A DNA stretch of 64,000 nt, taken from positions 1-64,000 of the forward strand of contig NGBS01000004.1 of assembly GCA_002245135.1 (NCBI GenBank), read 5' to 3'. Position numbers and translations under genes: made by a program. This document shows, piece by piece, positions 19,886 to 32,179 of the stretch (positions are counted from its first letter, which is position 1; each line of letters begins with the position of its first letter). The notes beneath the pieces are model-generated. The model ran no database searches, was not told the DNA's origin, and saw only the letters and a program-made list of their open reading frames with translations. Source of the stretch: Proteromonas lacertae (lineage: Eukaryota > Sar > Bigyra > Opalinata > Proteromonadidae).

Positions 19886-22800
19886 TTATTCTATATTCCA
19901 AAATTCTTCGCATAATTCTTTTTTCTCTTCTTTTGAAATTCCGTCTAGTTTTATTCTGTTTGTTGAGAATGTTTTTAAAAATGATTGTAATACTGTATTA
20001 TCTATATTTTCTTTAACTGTTATAATTAACACATATACTTTTCTAAATGCTTCTTTATTTTCTTTCATCAATTGTAATTCTCTTTCATTTAATCCATTTC
20101 CTGATATATCAAGATAGTCTAATGGTTTATAATGGTTTAATTTTTTAATCAACATTTCCAATCCTTTTTCATTCATCCCTATATCTATTCAAATTAATTA
20201 TAAATGAAATACTTGACAGATTTAATGATCTATTATCGACAAATTTATCTAATTTTTTACATATTATTTCAATTCCTTTATCTCCAATTGGATTATTAAC
20301 TATTGAGATTAATATCGCAAATTTTGATAAAGAATTTGTTAATTCTTTTAATCCTTTGTAAGTAATGAGATTATTTGATAAATCAAGTTTATGATATTTT
20401 ATCTGCTTAATAAATGAAATATGGTAATCATTTATATTCATATCTATTTAATTATATGATTAGATTTTATACTTGAAAAATCATGGTTTCTTTCATCGAT
20501 TCTCCTTTTCTTTTTCTTTTTATCACAATAATCCAAATAATACTCCAATTCTTCATCATTCCATGATATACATTTCATTACAATAAATGGATTATTTTCT
20601 CTTTCTAATGATTTTGAACAAATTGATTTTAATCCACTCATTTTGATATTGTTTCCATTTAGATTTATTAAATTGTATACTTTAATTGAATTAATATTAT
20701 CAGCTAATAATTTTACACTTTCATCATCAATTGCGATATTACTCACATTAATTACACCTTCATCATCTATTAATCTATTAATTCTTTTCATTAATAATGC
20801 AAATCCATTATTACCAATTGGATTATCTGTCAAAATAAAAAAATTTAGGTAAATATACCATGTATTTTACATCTAGTTATATTATCATTTTCTTTCATAT
20901 AATTCATCAAATACTCAATTCCATCTGAATAAATATTATTATCACTTATATCCAATCTGATCTTTTTATGAATATTCTTTAAACCATCTAATAAATACTT
21001 CAATCCAATAGAAGATAATCCCATTTCTGTTTGAAATATATTTATAATTATTATACTTGAACAGTTAATAGATTCTAGTAAAAAAATATGAGGATATAAT
21101 AATTTCATTCCTAAATCTCCTATTTCATTTCCTTCTAATTGAAGTGTAAGAAAAAGAAATGAAGATAAATTGTCAATAAGTATTTCTACACTTTTATATG
21201 TTAGTTTATTATCTATATAATAATAGAAATATCAAATTATACTTTTCAAATCTAACTCTTTTATTTCTTTTAATTCATTTGATCTTAATTCAATGAATGA
21301 TTTGAAAAATTCATCATCAATTTCTAAATTGCTTAGATTTAGTGTGTTTCCATGATCATCTTTGATGTATTTGATCAATTCCGAAATATCTTTATCAATC
21401 AGTAATTCTTTACTTTCATTAAAATCAAATTTAATATTGGAAATTGGAAATTTTGAGAATAAAGCTTCTAATCCTTTTGAATGAATATTCCAGTTTGATC
21501 TAATATCGATTTTCTCAAGATTTTGATATTTGTATAATCCTTCTGATAATAATATCATTGATTCATCATTTAAATTCATACATTGAAGATCCAATTCATT
21601 TTTATAGTTGATTAATAACTGTAAATATGGAAGCAATAATTTGAATGATTTTGGACCAATTGGATTTGCTATTTCATAATAAATATAAAAAGTACAAATA
21701 CTATTAGGAAAATGTGAAAGATTTACATGTTTCAATTTCATGAATGGAATTGATTTAAGAAACGATTGAACGAAATAAGAAGTAAGATTACAATAGTGTA
21801 AATCCAATTTTTGTAGATTTGATAATTGAGAAAATAATGATCCAAATAATGACTGATATTGTGGTATAATATTTATATCTAAATATATAACAATAATTAT
21901 TAAATACGAAATAGAAGCTCTGTTGGATTGATAAGTTTCAATATTCTGAAGAAATATATAATTCCTTCTTTACATAAACATATGTTATTTGGAAAAATAG
22001 CATATAATCCTATATTAAAAACCATTTTATCCAAATAACATCCATTTCTTTCTTTACATCTGTGATACTTTTGAAATTTCAGTCTCTTATATATTGAATA
22101 ATCTCCTTTATATAGTTTCATCATCAATAATGCTGATAAGATTCTTTCATTTGGTTTATGATTGTATTTTTTTATTAAGCCATTTCTAATACTTTCTCTT
22201 TCTTCAATTTGAAAATAATGATCTGGAGAAAAAGAGATTGACATATTTTTTATTAAACAAATGTCATGTTGAATTAACATATTTCCTCTTTCATTTTCAA
22301 CCAATAAATATTCATCTTTTCTAATTCTGGTAATTCTATTTAATAACTTACTAAAATAATTCATTTCTATTTTATTATCTTTTTTGTTATATTTTAATTC
22401 TTTCACTATTTCTCTTATGTCTGGTCTATTTTCAGGATTTTTATTCAACATTCTTTTTATAATTTCTAATAATTCTGATGGAATTTTGGAATGTTTTTGT
22501 TGGGACATAAAATGCGAATAACAGTTTATGAATGATTCTTTATCTTCATTTGTAAATGGTAATTCATTTGTTAATATTTCATAAAATATACATCCAATAC
22601 ACCAAATCATACTACATACACTCAACTCTTTTCCATTTAACTCTTCTGGACTTATGAATTTTAAATCATATAATCTCATTTCTTCTTTTCTTCTTAATTC
22701 ATTTAAAAAACTATCAACTATTACGACTTTTGAAATATATTGATCATATAGTAAGTTACTGCTCTTTAAATTTGTATTGATTATACCGTTTTCACATAAT

Positions 22801-23210
22801 ACACATAATACATCACATATTAATATCATTAAACTCTCTTTGTCACCTGATATTGAATTTGTTTGAATTAAACACTCCAAATCAATTTCATAATAATCAG
22901 ATTTTATCAACAAACAGTTACGGCTATTCAAATAAAACAGATCCATTCTATAAAACATACTACAACGTAACTCTATTAATTTACTCTCTCTTTCTATTAT
23001 GCTATACACCACACCCATTTTTGTATTTTTTATGTCAAATATTTTTATTCTTATCTTTTCCTTATTCTCTTCTACAAACACTAAATTCTCACACACACTT
23101 TTGCCTTCATTTCTATGAACGTTTAAAGCAATTTTATAATAATTATTGGACTTAGATGGTAATAAGGACAACAAAATACCCTCAACATAAGAAATTGAAG
23201 AAAATATCAT
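19886..23210 (-). CDS. Pseudokinase with C-terminal RNI-type leucine-rich repeats
   Basis: Joining seven or so introns of 27-33 nt gives one protein of about 1,000 residues. Residues ~50-275 have a protein-kinase layout: FISPEELNG corresponds to the APE region, SMIWCIGCIFYEI to the D-x-W-S-x-G helix, and NPENRPDI to the C-lobe end. The catalytic loop reads INTNLKSSNLL in place of HRDLKxxN and the DFG site reads VDSF, so it should be catalytically dead. Exon 2 onward encodes ribonuclease-inhibitor-like repeats with the recurring pattern L.L..N.IG..G...L. It probably acts as an intracellular scaffold or sensor; that role is inference. The ATG at 23210 opens the kinase part. Confidence 0.75.
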
Positions 23211-23328
23211 TTTTGGAATTATATCGAAATATATTCGTTTTTTTTACATTTTTTGAAATTTCTTTTTAAACAAAATAAAATTACACAAACACAACAAATA
23301 TGCATTAACAAAACCAAAAAAATAAAAC

Positions 23329-25695
23329 TTATTCAAATACAGATAATTCATCCAATAATTTCTTCATCAATCTAGTCTTTTCATATATCTCTGGATATTT
23401 CTTTGATATTTCTTTGAATGTGTCATGTATAAATACCATTAAACCTTTTCGAACTACACTATTATCAACATTTCCTGTTAATCGAGCTATACATTGACCT
23501 AACACTTCTTTACTGCTATTACCAAGGAAATCTTTCAATAAAACAACCAAAAATAATTTCACTTGTTTGGAAGGATTTGAAAATTTTATATCTCTCAATA
23601 TTCCAAATGACAAAGTGAATTTCATTATCATGTGAGATAATAACTTCGCATAATTCGCTATCTTTCTTGATGGATAATTATCAATCTCTTTAAAGAAATC
23701 TTTAAATGATAATTTCAATGTAAATTTGTGACTACTGTTGAATGAACATAGATGATCAGCTAAATATGAATAATATGGATTATATAATTTCTCCTATTTA
23801 AAATACGATTAATATATATATTATACTTGACCACAACAATCTAACAAAACATGCATCACTTCTCGACATTGGATTTTGTTTAAATTCAACTTTTGTAATT
23901 GTTCAAAACAATTCATATAATCTTCACTTCCCATTATTACTACAAATATTGATCTTCTTATATCAGTGTTCATTCTCATTTCTTTTGCTAGATTCAATAA
24001 CGATTCTTTCTTTTCATTTGATAATGATGAAACTATATTATTAGTTAATGATTCTCCTACTGTATTATTATTATTATTATTATTGATAGCATCGGGTTTC
24101 CATTGCCCTCCTATTATCCACCATCTTCCTTTTGTTTCAACATTCTCTAAATCTTCTAAACTAATATTAAGTGGAGTATAATTTGATTTTTTCTATTTAT
24201 GAAATTATAATAACTATTATATAAATAAGTTATACTGATATAGTTTTGATTTGTTTTTTCATATTCTTAATTCTTTCTATTTCAGTTGCATAAGTAGTTC
24301 TTTCTCTGTTATTCTTCAAATCAACTATCATTTCAAATATGATTTTTGATTTTACTGATATTTCTTTATCATTTTCTGTATTTAATTCTTTGGCTTTATC
24401 TTTTACATCAACAATTATATACTTCAATGATTCAGGATCATCATTTCTCAATTGAAATCCACAAGTCTGCAAGCATAACAACAACAATTCTAAATCTAAT
24501 GGAGTAAATGAAGATATTAATTGTTTAATTATATCAAATATAATCCTACAACTAATACATTCAAATTCATATAAATAGATAATTGATAATAAAAAATTAT
24601 TCACTTTCTTATTGTAAATAAACTCAATATCTTTTGATTTTGCTTTTTCTTCGTTTGTCTTTTTGTATTCTTTAATATATTCATTATAGACTCTTTCTAA
24701 ATAATATCCACTTACATTATAACCATAAGCATACTATTAAAACATAAAAAAATATATAAAATATACAGAAACACCTGATATAATCGCACTGTATAATCTA
24801 TCAATTGATTGTATAACTTTAATCTCATTTCCTATTCCAGCAATTACTAATTCAGTTAAAATCATATTTACATCATTTTGTGGATTTGAGTGATATATTT
24901 CTATTATATTTTTCATTGTAATTATTAACGTTTCATCTCCTAATTTGTTTAATAAACTATTCACTGATTTTCTAAGTGTTGACAATTTTTCTATTTCTTT
25001 ATCACTTCTTTTTCGTAAATGTGGTGGGATGTATTTGTGTGTTTCTTCTCCTATTGTTCTTCCATAAATATCAGTCTTTATTTTTGTTGATTTCTCTTTT
25101 TTCTCTGGTTTAAGAAGTGATTCTTTCTCATCATCTTCTTTATTAAACATTTCTATATCTTCATCAAATATACTCATATCCTGCGATTGTTGTTGATTTT
25201 CTTCTTCCATTTCCTCTTCATTATTTATTTCTTCATCGTTTACTTCTTCTTCTTCTTCTTCTTCTTCTCTTCTTCTCTTCTTCTTCTTCCTCTTCTTCTT
25301 CTTGATCTACTTTCTTTGATTTTTTCATCTTTTGTTGTGAATTTATACTACTCTTATACAATCTATCTGCTCTTGAACCAATCTCATCTAAGAAATCTAA
25401 AATATCATCTCCAAATCCGTCCATTGCTAATTCTTTCGATAATTGTTGTTTGTTCTTTGAAGATTTCTTTAATCCCAGTTTTCTTTCTAAATATTCTATC
25501 TCCTCATCTTCTTTTGCTATTCCTGCATTGAGTTGACTAACTATTTAATTGAATAATATAAATCAACAATACTTGGCTTTGGTTGAGTTAAAGTTTTATG
25601 CACTTTTTGTTCTACATTATTATAAGATTCATAAACATACTTTTGTTGGGCGATTCCTTGCTTGATCCATGAGAAAAACGCCTTTTCATTTTCAT
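23329..25695 (-). CDS. NOM1: NOM1/Sgd1 nucleolar MIF4G-MA3 protein
   Basis: The order on the minus strand is a lysine-rich N-terminus from 25695, an acidic Glu-run region, KYIPPHLRKR (family hallmark), the MIF4G domain with LLCLQTCGFQLRNDDPESL and IVDLKNNRER, then an MA3 domain (VGESLTNN to SRKIANYAKLL). Human NOM1 and yeast Sgd1 share this order. The protein recruits eIF4A-III/Fal1 in 18S pre-rRNA processing in the nucleolus. Introns are short and mostly TAG-ended. Within the Glu/Arg-coding repeat near 25.25 kb the frame changes; a 28-nt intron starting GTAAAC and ending AAG would restore it, but a base-count error in the repeat is also possible. Confidence 0.85.
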
Positions 25696-25748
25696 ACAAA
25701 AATACAAAATTAATACAGTTGTAATACAAGCCGTTTCGTATTATAAAA

Positions 25749-27718
25749 ATGGATGGTTTACAAGGAATTGTGAAGGTCATAGTTGATAAATGTGCTGAAA
25801 AAGGTGAAGTGGTATCAAGAGTATTAGCAGCATTTGTTGCAAGAACAGTATAATCTCTCATATACAATAATTAGATGGTTTTTGAAAATTCAACTCAATT
25901 TTGTTTAGATAAAGATATGAATGAAGATGATATAGACCATTTAATAAATTTGACTGTAGATAGATTGTTAGAAAAAGACAATCCTTCTTTAGAAACAATA
26001 AAAACTCAAGTGGCATTTGATCAATGTTATATCGATTCAGATGAAAAGGTAGAAAAAAAGAGACAAATATGGGAAGATAGAGTGAAAAGAATTCAAGCTG
26101 ATATTCTTTCTGTTGCTCCTAAAGGAACTAATGATTATGATAGTCTTATATTATTATATCGTCAAGTATGTTTCTATTTTTATTAACATTCTAAAATAGA
26201 TATTTTCATATTTAATGGTCTATTACGATGAACAAGCTAATAGAACAGCTGAAAAAGAAATAGTAGCAGCAATGGAAAGTGTATTCCCACGTGTAGGTTT
26301 AAAGAACTTCGTAGAAATGAGTGAAGGTGATAAATTATCACAATTAAGCGAATTAGCTTCAATAGTCTATGGTATTAGGTTATACAATAAAATGTGTGGT
26401 CAGGGAGGTGCTGGTATAGAAAATGTAAGAGATTTAGCCCTTCGAGAATCAATAGACACAATGAACACAATAAATGCAGAAATACAGGAAGTGAAAGACT
26501 TAGCTGGAAAATACAGTGAGGTATTAACATTTATACATTACCATAAAGATGAACCAGCTAAAGAAGAGCAAGAAATAAGATGGAAAGATGAATTAACTAA
26601 TGTTCGACAGTATTTATCCTACTTAGAAAGTCTATTAGATGATATATCTGAAATAACCACAAAAATTACAAGTTATTCTGAAAATTGGAAAGATGAATTG
26701 AATTCATTGAAAGATTTAATAGGAAGTAGAACATCCGTACCAAAGGAACAAGTTTATCCAAAATTCTCTAATTTATCATTAATATGGAATACTATTCAAG
26801 CTGCAAGAGAGAGATTAAATGCAAGAATTGAGGCATTAACTGAATTAAGAAAATGGAAGAGTACTTATACAAGAACATTACCTGCTGATATATTGAAGAG
26901 AGCAAGAATCGTATATATTATTATATTTTATTTATTTGTTACAATAGTTTGGACCTCCAGATGAAGAAGCAATCAATAAAGATGCAAAATCAATCAACGA
27001 ATCTGAAGAACCACCATCTGAACCAGTAGATCAATCTTTAACCACACGTTTAGTACTTCAGAATACACCTGAATTTTTACAATTACCATTAGCACTAGAT
27101 GGATACTGCTCTTGGACGTTAGTTCATCGTCATGGTATATTAATTCCTGGTATTCCAGAGTTGGGAGTTATTCAATATAAAAGTGGATTATATGTATTTA
27201 GTAATACTGAAGCAATCACAGCCTTCCAAGCCAATCCTCAGAAATACATTGATGGTGTATTAGAATGTGCTAGAAAGAATCCAGAGTTAATACAATTGTT
27301 GAATTTAGGTAGTTATTTCCCTAAAGTTGCATTGAGCAATTTTGTATCTAAATCCAATGGAGTTCATCCATTATTAGCAGAACCTCCTCCCAAAATGGTA
27401 GATGCAGCTACAGAGACACCAGTTCATTTTGTAGAGAAATATATCGATTACCAATATGAATGGAATGAATGGAATTTGAGAAGAAAAGCATTACAAATGT
27501 TGAAATTACAGAAGTGTAAAACTATTGGTTCACAGACTACAAGATCTGCGTTTAAGAGAGTTGCACAGACACAAGTATGGCCTGCTAGAGAACATGATAC
27601 ACAAACTATGGTGGATGATGGTACAAATCCAATAATGCAAAAGAATTATGTAATAGGTTTGAGAGGTAATCCAAATAATGTGAGTAAAACTGTTATATAT
27701 CGACATGAATATAAATAA
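25749..27718 (+). CDS. CFAP206: CFAP206, ciliary radial-spoke-associated protein
   Basis: Four exons (introns 25848-25874, 26166-26199, 26911-26947) give about 623 residues, close to the animal protein. Diagnostic parts are NPSLETIKTQVAFD near the N-terminus, RLYNKMCGQGGAGIEN in the middle, FQANPQKYIDGVLE, YEWNEWNLRRKAL and the ending YVIGLRGNPNNVS. In other ciliates and animals CFAP206/FAP206 anchors radial spoke 2 and a dynein to the axonemal doublet. It is strong evidence that the organism builds a motile cilium. It lies head to head with NOM1, with only about 53 bases between the two start codons. Confidence 0.93.
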
Positions 27719-27779
27719 ATTAACAAAAAAATAATAATAAAAACAATAATAATAATAATTATCTATTTTTTGTTTTGTT

Positions 27780-28400
27780 TTATGTTTTATTATCCATGAT
27801 ATCTTGATCTATTTCAAATACACCTGTACTTGTTTGAAACATGTGTATTTCCATCAATTTAGCAGGCCATTTAACAAAAGAAGCGTGTATATGATTACCT
27901 TTCAAATCAGGCATGTCTCTTTTCAATTGCTTAATCATTCTCTTTGCTTTATAATATCCAATCATATATGAAAATGGCTTGAATCTAACTTTGTGAGTAA
28001 TTCTTATTGCTTCAGCTGGTTGAATATGTACAATTCTGAAATTTGTTTTGTTTAATATATCATCAACATATTTATTTAAATCATTTACTAAATAACCAGC
28101 ACACCAACGTAATTGTTCTTTTGGAAGTTCAAAATCGTTATTCCATGTGAATTCTGCGTATCCATATGCTGATTCCATCAAATGATCTACTTTTTCACAC
28201 TCTTCTGCTGCTTTTGTATATGCTTTACCCATTTGATTGAAAGATCCAGAGAATTCAAGACAACTAGAAATTATTGACTATTAGATATACATCACATCTG
28301 CAGCATCAACATGATAAAACCCTGCCTTGGTTTTCTTATATTGTATTAAGGTTTTTCAATTTAAATTACAATAAAAAAAGATATCTAAACGCACCGCCAT
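27780..28400 (-). CDS. Unidentified protein of about 175 residues
   Basis: The main exon reads from an acceptor at 28263 to the stop at 27780. A 27-nt intron (28264-28290) joins it to an upstream exon with KAGFYHVDAADVI. A possible first exon is ATG-GCG at 28395-28400 across a 60-nt intron; this start is tentative. The protein contains no membrane segment. A block FSYMIGYYKAKRMIKQL resembles the SY-x-x-G helix of DUF885 proteins, but the zinc motif of that family is not visible, so I do not assign it. It converges on CFAP206, with about 60 bases between the two stop codons. Confidence 0.5.
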
Positions 28401-28854
28401 ATCCTAAAACGCTAAAAGCAGGTTAAAGGAATGATTGTAATAAGAGCAAATATAGAAGGAGCTAACATTTGTTTCAACTATCGTGTTTTTCAGTCGTGTT
28501 TTATACTAATCGAAGTAATAAAACAAGCGCGTTGATTGAACATATTTTAGTAGATTATACACTCACTTCACAATAAACATCACACAAACCATTGAGTAAC
28601 CTGAAGGCAAACGCTATATACTATTCTATCATCGAAATTAATAATATATAAAATTCTTATCAGATGAAATTGACTGTAAGCACATTAATGTTTAGAAAGA
28701 TACACTTCTGAAAATACTAATAATGCTCTATAATACCTCGCATATATTCATGGTGATATTATTATCACTCTTACTGATCTGACTTTAATATAAACCCACA
28801 CATATGAATGACGAAATCTGATTGGTCAATTGTTTTTTAATAAATTCGTATCGT
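28401..28854. promoter_or_regulatory. Intergenic region between divergent genes
   Basis: No convincing coding frame is seen on either strand. It separates the minus-strand unidentified gene from the plus-strand HSF-type gene and presumably holds both promoters. I see no recognisable motif such as tandem nGAAn heat-shock elements. Confidence 0.35.
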
Positions 28855-29322
28855 ATGGATGATCAAGTACCACAATTCATCCAGAAACTTTATTACGTCC
28901 TATCAAACCACAAACATAATGGTATAATAAGTTGGAGCGTGGATGTATAATTTCCTTTATATAACCATTTAGGGCTCTTCTTTCGTGGTACATGACGTAA
29001 ATGTTTTTAAGAAGTGTATTCTCAAACCGATCTTTCATCATCCAAACTATAATTGCTTCATTCGAAAATTAACAACCTATCAGTATTGCTTATTTCATGC
29101 TATGATTAGATTTATGATGCAATGCATAAGCACATCATCCGTTCCAACTATATTTTCTCATCCTTGTTTTTTACGAGATAATCAAGACTGCCTTGATCAT
29201 TTCGCAATATCATGTTCGTCTAGTATTATAATATTCTATTGTAAATATAAATAGAACCAGAAACGCCAATTATTATGGCAATGGAAGGAGATACTGCTCA
29301 AATTCCAGTGTTAATATTATAA
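28855..29322 (+). CDS. Minimal HSF-type DNA-binding protein
   Basis: Four exons joined across introns 28945-28972, 29083-29109 and 29223-29254 (28, 27 and 32 nt) give 126 residues. From residue 1 the protein matches the heat-shock-factor DNA-binding domain: VPQFIQKLYYVL, ISWS, DGSSFVVHDVNVFKK, then the recognition helix with NCFIRKLTTYQF and the closing FSHPCFLRDN. After the domain only about 30 residues remain, and no HR-A/B oligomerisation coiled coil is visible. Loss of that region would make it a monomeric DNA binder, perhaps a repressor or competitor; that is inference. The third intron is the least certain part. It is easily missed because each exon is short. Confidence 0.75.
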
Positions 29323-29820
29323 ATGACAATTTAAATATATTTATGACCATTATTTATTAGGATTGTTGTTTTTCATGTGTTTGTTGGTTGATATAACAAC
29401 AAAATAAAAAATCTTATGAAGATTTCATTATATTTAAAATGCATATCAACATGCTGTTTCCATAATTTTATGATTCATATGCTTCAATTAATCATTAAAA
29501 ATGAGATTATTGAAAAGAACAACAATACAATTAAATACACTGTATTCATTTTAGATGTATTTAAGGGGGTATTGAAATAATGTTCAATTAAATAGGACTT
29601 TCTATTCATTCAAAATAATCCAACCAACTCTTATTCAAGTATGATTTCTTTTTTTAATCTACTCTACGGCTTATATGTTGATGTTTTATTTTTTATAAAC
29701 TGATTATCACCTTATAATAGACTTGTCTACAAGTTTTAAGGATTAAATATGATAATCTGATCTAACTTTATGATCTTAGCTTTAAATTATTCTGAATTTA
29801 TATTTATTGTATTAATAGAA
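29323..29820. promoter_or_regulatory. Upstream region of the eL41 gene
   Basis: About 500 bases without a credible reading frame. A run ending TTATTGTATTAATAG just before the eL41 ATG looks like the end of a short 5' UTR intron. The remainder is A/T-rich and holds nothing I can name. Confidence 0.35.
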
Positions 29821-29898
29821 ATGAGAGAAAAGTGGAAGAAGAAGCGTATGCGAAGACTGAAGAGAAAGAGAAGAAAGATGCGACAGAGAGCAAAGTAA
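29821..29898 (+). CDS. RPL41: Ribosomal protein eL41
   Basis: A 25-codon ORF encoding MREKWKKKRMRRLKRKRR and then KMRQRAK. This is almost identical to eL41 of animals and fungi (25 residues, nearly all basic), the smallest ribosomal protein, which bridges the two subunits at their interface. Its GC content is far higher than its surroundings, as expected from the Arg/Lys/Met content. The start is fixed by the known length. Confidence 0.95.
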   Translation: MREKWKKKRMRRLKRKRRKMRQRAK

Positions 29899-30129
29899 GC
29901 GTCTTATTGATAACCATTTAATATGGATCATTTGTGTATTGGTTTTAGGATTAAGCTATTTCATAAATATCAAAATTGTTCCAAGAATGATTGAAATCTG
30001 AGTGATATATATAAACCATAAAGAGTAATACTTCATTTCAACATCTTCTGAGTGTATAGTACTTACATAAATAATAATTATTTAATAACTAAAAAAATCA
30101 TAAAAATAGTCTATAATTATATATTTACA

Positions 30130-30756
30130 TTATTCATAATCAATTGAATTATTGTATCTTAAGTCCTTTATCAATTTTATTCTTATAGCAGTTCTTTCAT
30201 CTCCATTTAACACATCTTCAACAAACACACATTCAACCATTATCATAATCATTTCACAAGCACCTCTTATCACTCCACAAAGTAAATTACTATAGAACAA
30301 ACCATGATACTTTTCTGGGATTTCAACAAAATAAGTGAAAGGATTTTCATTGAATACTATATAGCAAAACTAAAAACAATCTAATCATACCTAAAAAACA
30401 TTCAGTATTAGTTTCATTCCAATCTGCTTCTTCAGCTGTTATTCCTAAGAACAATTTTAGTGCACTTTTTGCAATTGCAGTCAACCATAGTCTTGAAATC
30501 CTTTGGTGGAGGTGGTTCACATCTGCATAAAAATTCTTCTATAATTCTTTGACCAATATTGTAACTATCATACAAAAATATAATTAACAAGTGTCAATAC
30601 CCCATTTTATCCAATTGCTCATTTACTAACTTCACTTCTTCGAAATCTTTGAACAATTGAATAACTAAAGATCCATAAGTTCAAAGCAAAGAATTCTCCA
30701 CTTACTTTTGTCATAGAATCAAATAATGAATCTTTAGATTTCGATGATTTAGACAT
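30130..30756 (-). CDS. TRAPPC3: TRAPPC3/Bet3 vesicle-tethering subunit
   Basis: From the ATG at 30756 the product reads SGEFFAL, TYGSLVIQLFKDFEE, NEQLDKMGYNIGQRIIEEFL, then AIAKSALKLFLGIT, NPFTYFVEIPE, SNLLCGVIRGACEMI and an Arg/Lys-rich end. This is the Bet3 subunit of the TRAPP tethering complex of the early secretory pathway. Introns at 30565-30600 (36 nt) and 30357-30390 (34 nt) are confirmed by phase. Two single extra bases, near 30680 and near 30485, break the frame inside conserved segments and no GT-AG intron explains them. Either the assembly has indels or this copy is decaying. Confidence 0.85.
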
Positions 30757-30915
30757 AAGATCTAAAAAAATAGACTAACAAACCTCAAACTTTATTCTTA
30801 AAAGAAAGTGTTTTTCTTGATGCCTGAGATAGAAACACCTTATATAGAAGGAGTATTAGTTATATATTAATATGATCTATAGATATCTAATATTATAAGA
30901 TACAGAAATGACACA

Positions 30916-32137
30916 ATGGACTTATGCAACAATATTTACGACTTTTTTGTTAAAGACAATCATGATGTATGAAAATGAGATAATATAAACTAGGTTGATA
31001 AACAAGTTATAGATTATATCAAAGCAAAGTTGAATGATCAAAATACTGGTATTAAACTAGTATTTTTTACTAAATGTTATATAATTTTAATATAGCAAAA
31101 TATACAACACAATTGTTCAATATGTAAAACACCAAGAAATGCACAAAATGAATGGAAATTACTAGCCAATCCATCGACAAATAAAAGTAAACTATTAGAA
31201 ATCATATTTCCAATATTAATATGTGAAAAATGTTATAGAATACACATTCTACAAGAAACAAAGACAATATTTGAAGTAGGAATTGCAGTATTACCAATCA
31301 CATTAGATAATATAAAACATTCTCAAAATACATCAACCTCCATGACATCTGCATCCTCATTATATGATTCAGTAAGTGGAATGGAAACAATGAAAGTTCA
31401 AACATTACATAAATCAAAATCATTATCAAAATCTTTAGTATTTACAAGTCAATCACCATCCAAAGTTAATAAGTTAAAATCAAACACAAGTACTCCAAAT
31501 TCAAATACTCCCACTAACAATAGAAGTATGAAATCTTCATCACCAAAACCAGCACAATTACAACAGCCACCACCATCATTACAAGAAGTTAATATTAAAC
31601 AAGATAATGAAAATAATGAAATAAACAGAAATGAATCTTTACAAATAAACAATCCAATTCCAAAGAATGAAGTTAATACAAATCTAAGTAGTACAATAGC
31701 TACAATTTCATCATTACAACTACCACCCAATGCTGCACAAATGCCTAAGTGTTCATTCAGTTCAATTACAGAAAGTAAACACATACAATGAGAATCGTAA
31801 AGGAATAAAAAGAGGAGAATATGATGAAGAGAAATGTTCAATGTTGCAGAAGAGAAGTAATGGTTTTTTCAAGAAGTGGAAATATGTTTGTGTAGTATTA
31901 TCTGGTGAATATTTGTTGGTGTTTAATAAAGCGGATGATAAAGTTCCTAAACATGTTTATAATATAAAAGGATGTATAGTTGATCATGATGATAAATTGA
32001 GTGTGAAAAATTTGCCAAATGTATTTGAAGTTAATTGTAAAGAAAAAGATAAGAAAGTTGTTGTTTATTTTGCTACTAATAATAGTGTTGAAGATGAATA
32101 TGATTGGATTAATGCAATAAGAAACAATTCAAAATAA
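30916..32137 (+). CDS. Zinc-ribbon and PH-domain protein
   Basis: The first exon begins MDLCNNIYDFFV at 30916. Two short introns follow, and then a zinc-ribbon-like segment with CSICKTP and CEKCYRI (two CxxC pairs about 40 residues apart). A long Ser/Asn/Pro-rich linker leads to a C-terminal PH domain (KRSNGFFKKWKYVCVVLSG to YDWINAIRNN, with the conserved Trp). The frame changes between the linker and the PH domain near 31775; a 28-nt intron GTAAAC...AAAG would join them in phase. It is probably a phosphoinositide-binding regulator; no specific orthologue is recognised. Confidence 0.65.
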
Positions 32138-32179
32138 TTATTATTATAACTCTGTTTAATTAAATGTATTAATTAATTA

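Noticed and set aside
25233-25300. GAA/CTT triplet tract as a CRISPR-like or regulatory repeat
   Set aside because: It encodes the acidic/basic run of NOM1 and has no spacer structure.
27780-28400. Assignment to the DUF885 peptidase-like family
   Set aside because: Only one helix resembles the family and the zinc-binding HExxH-like region is not visible, so the protein is left unidentified.
28985-29254. Stand-alone 89-residue ORF
   Set aside because: It is part of the HSF-type gene read through an in-frame 27-nt intron.
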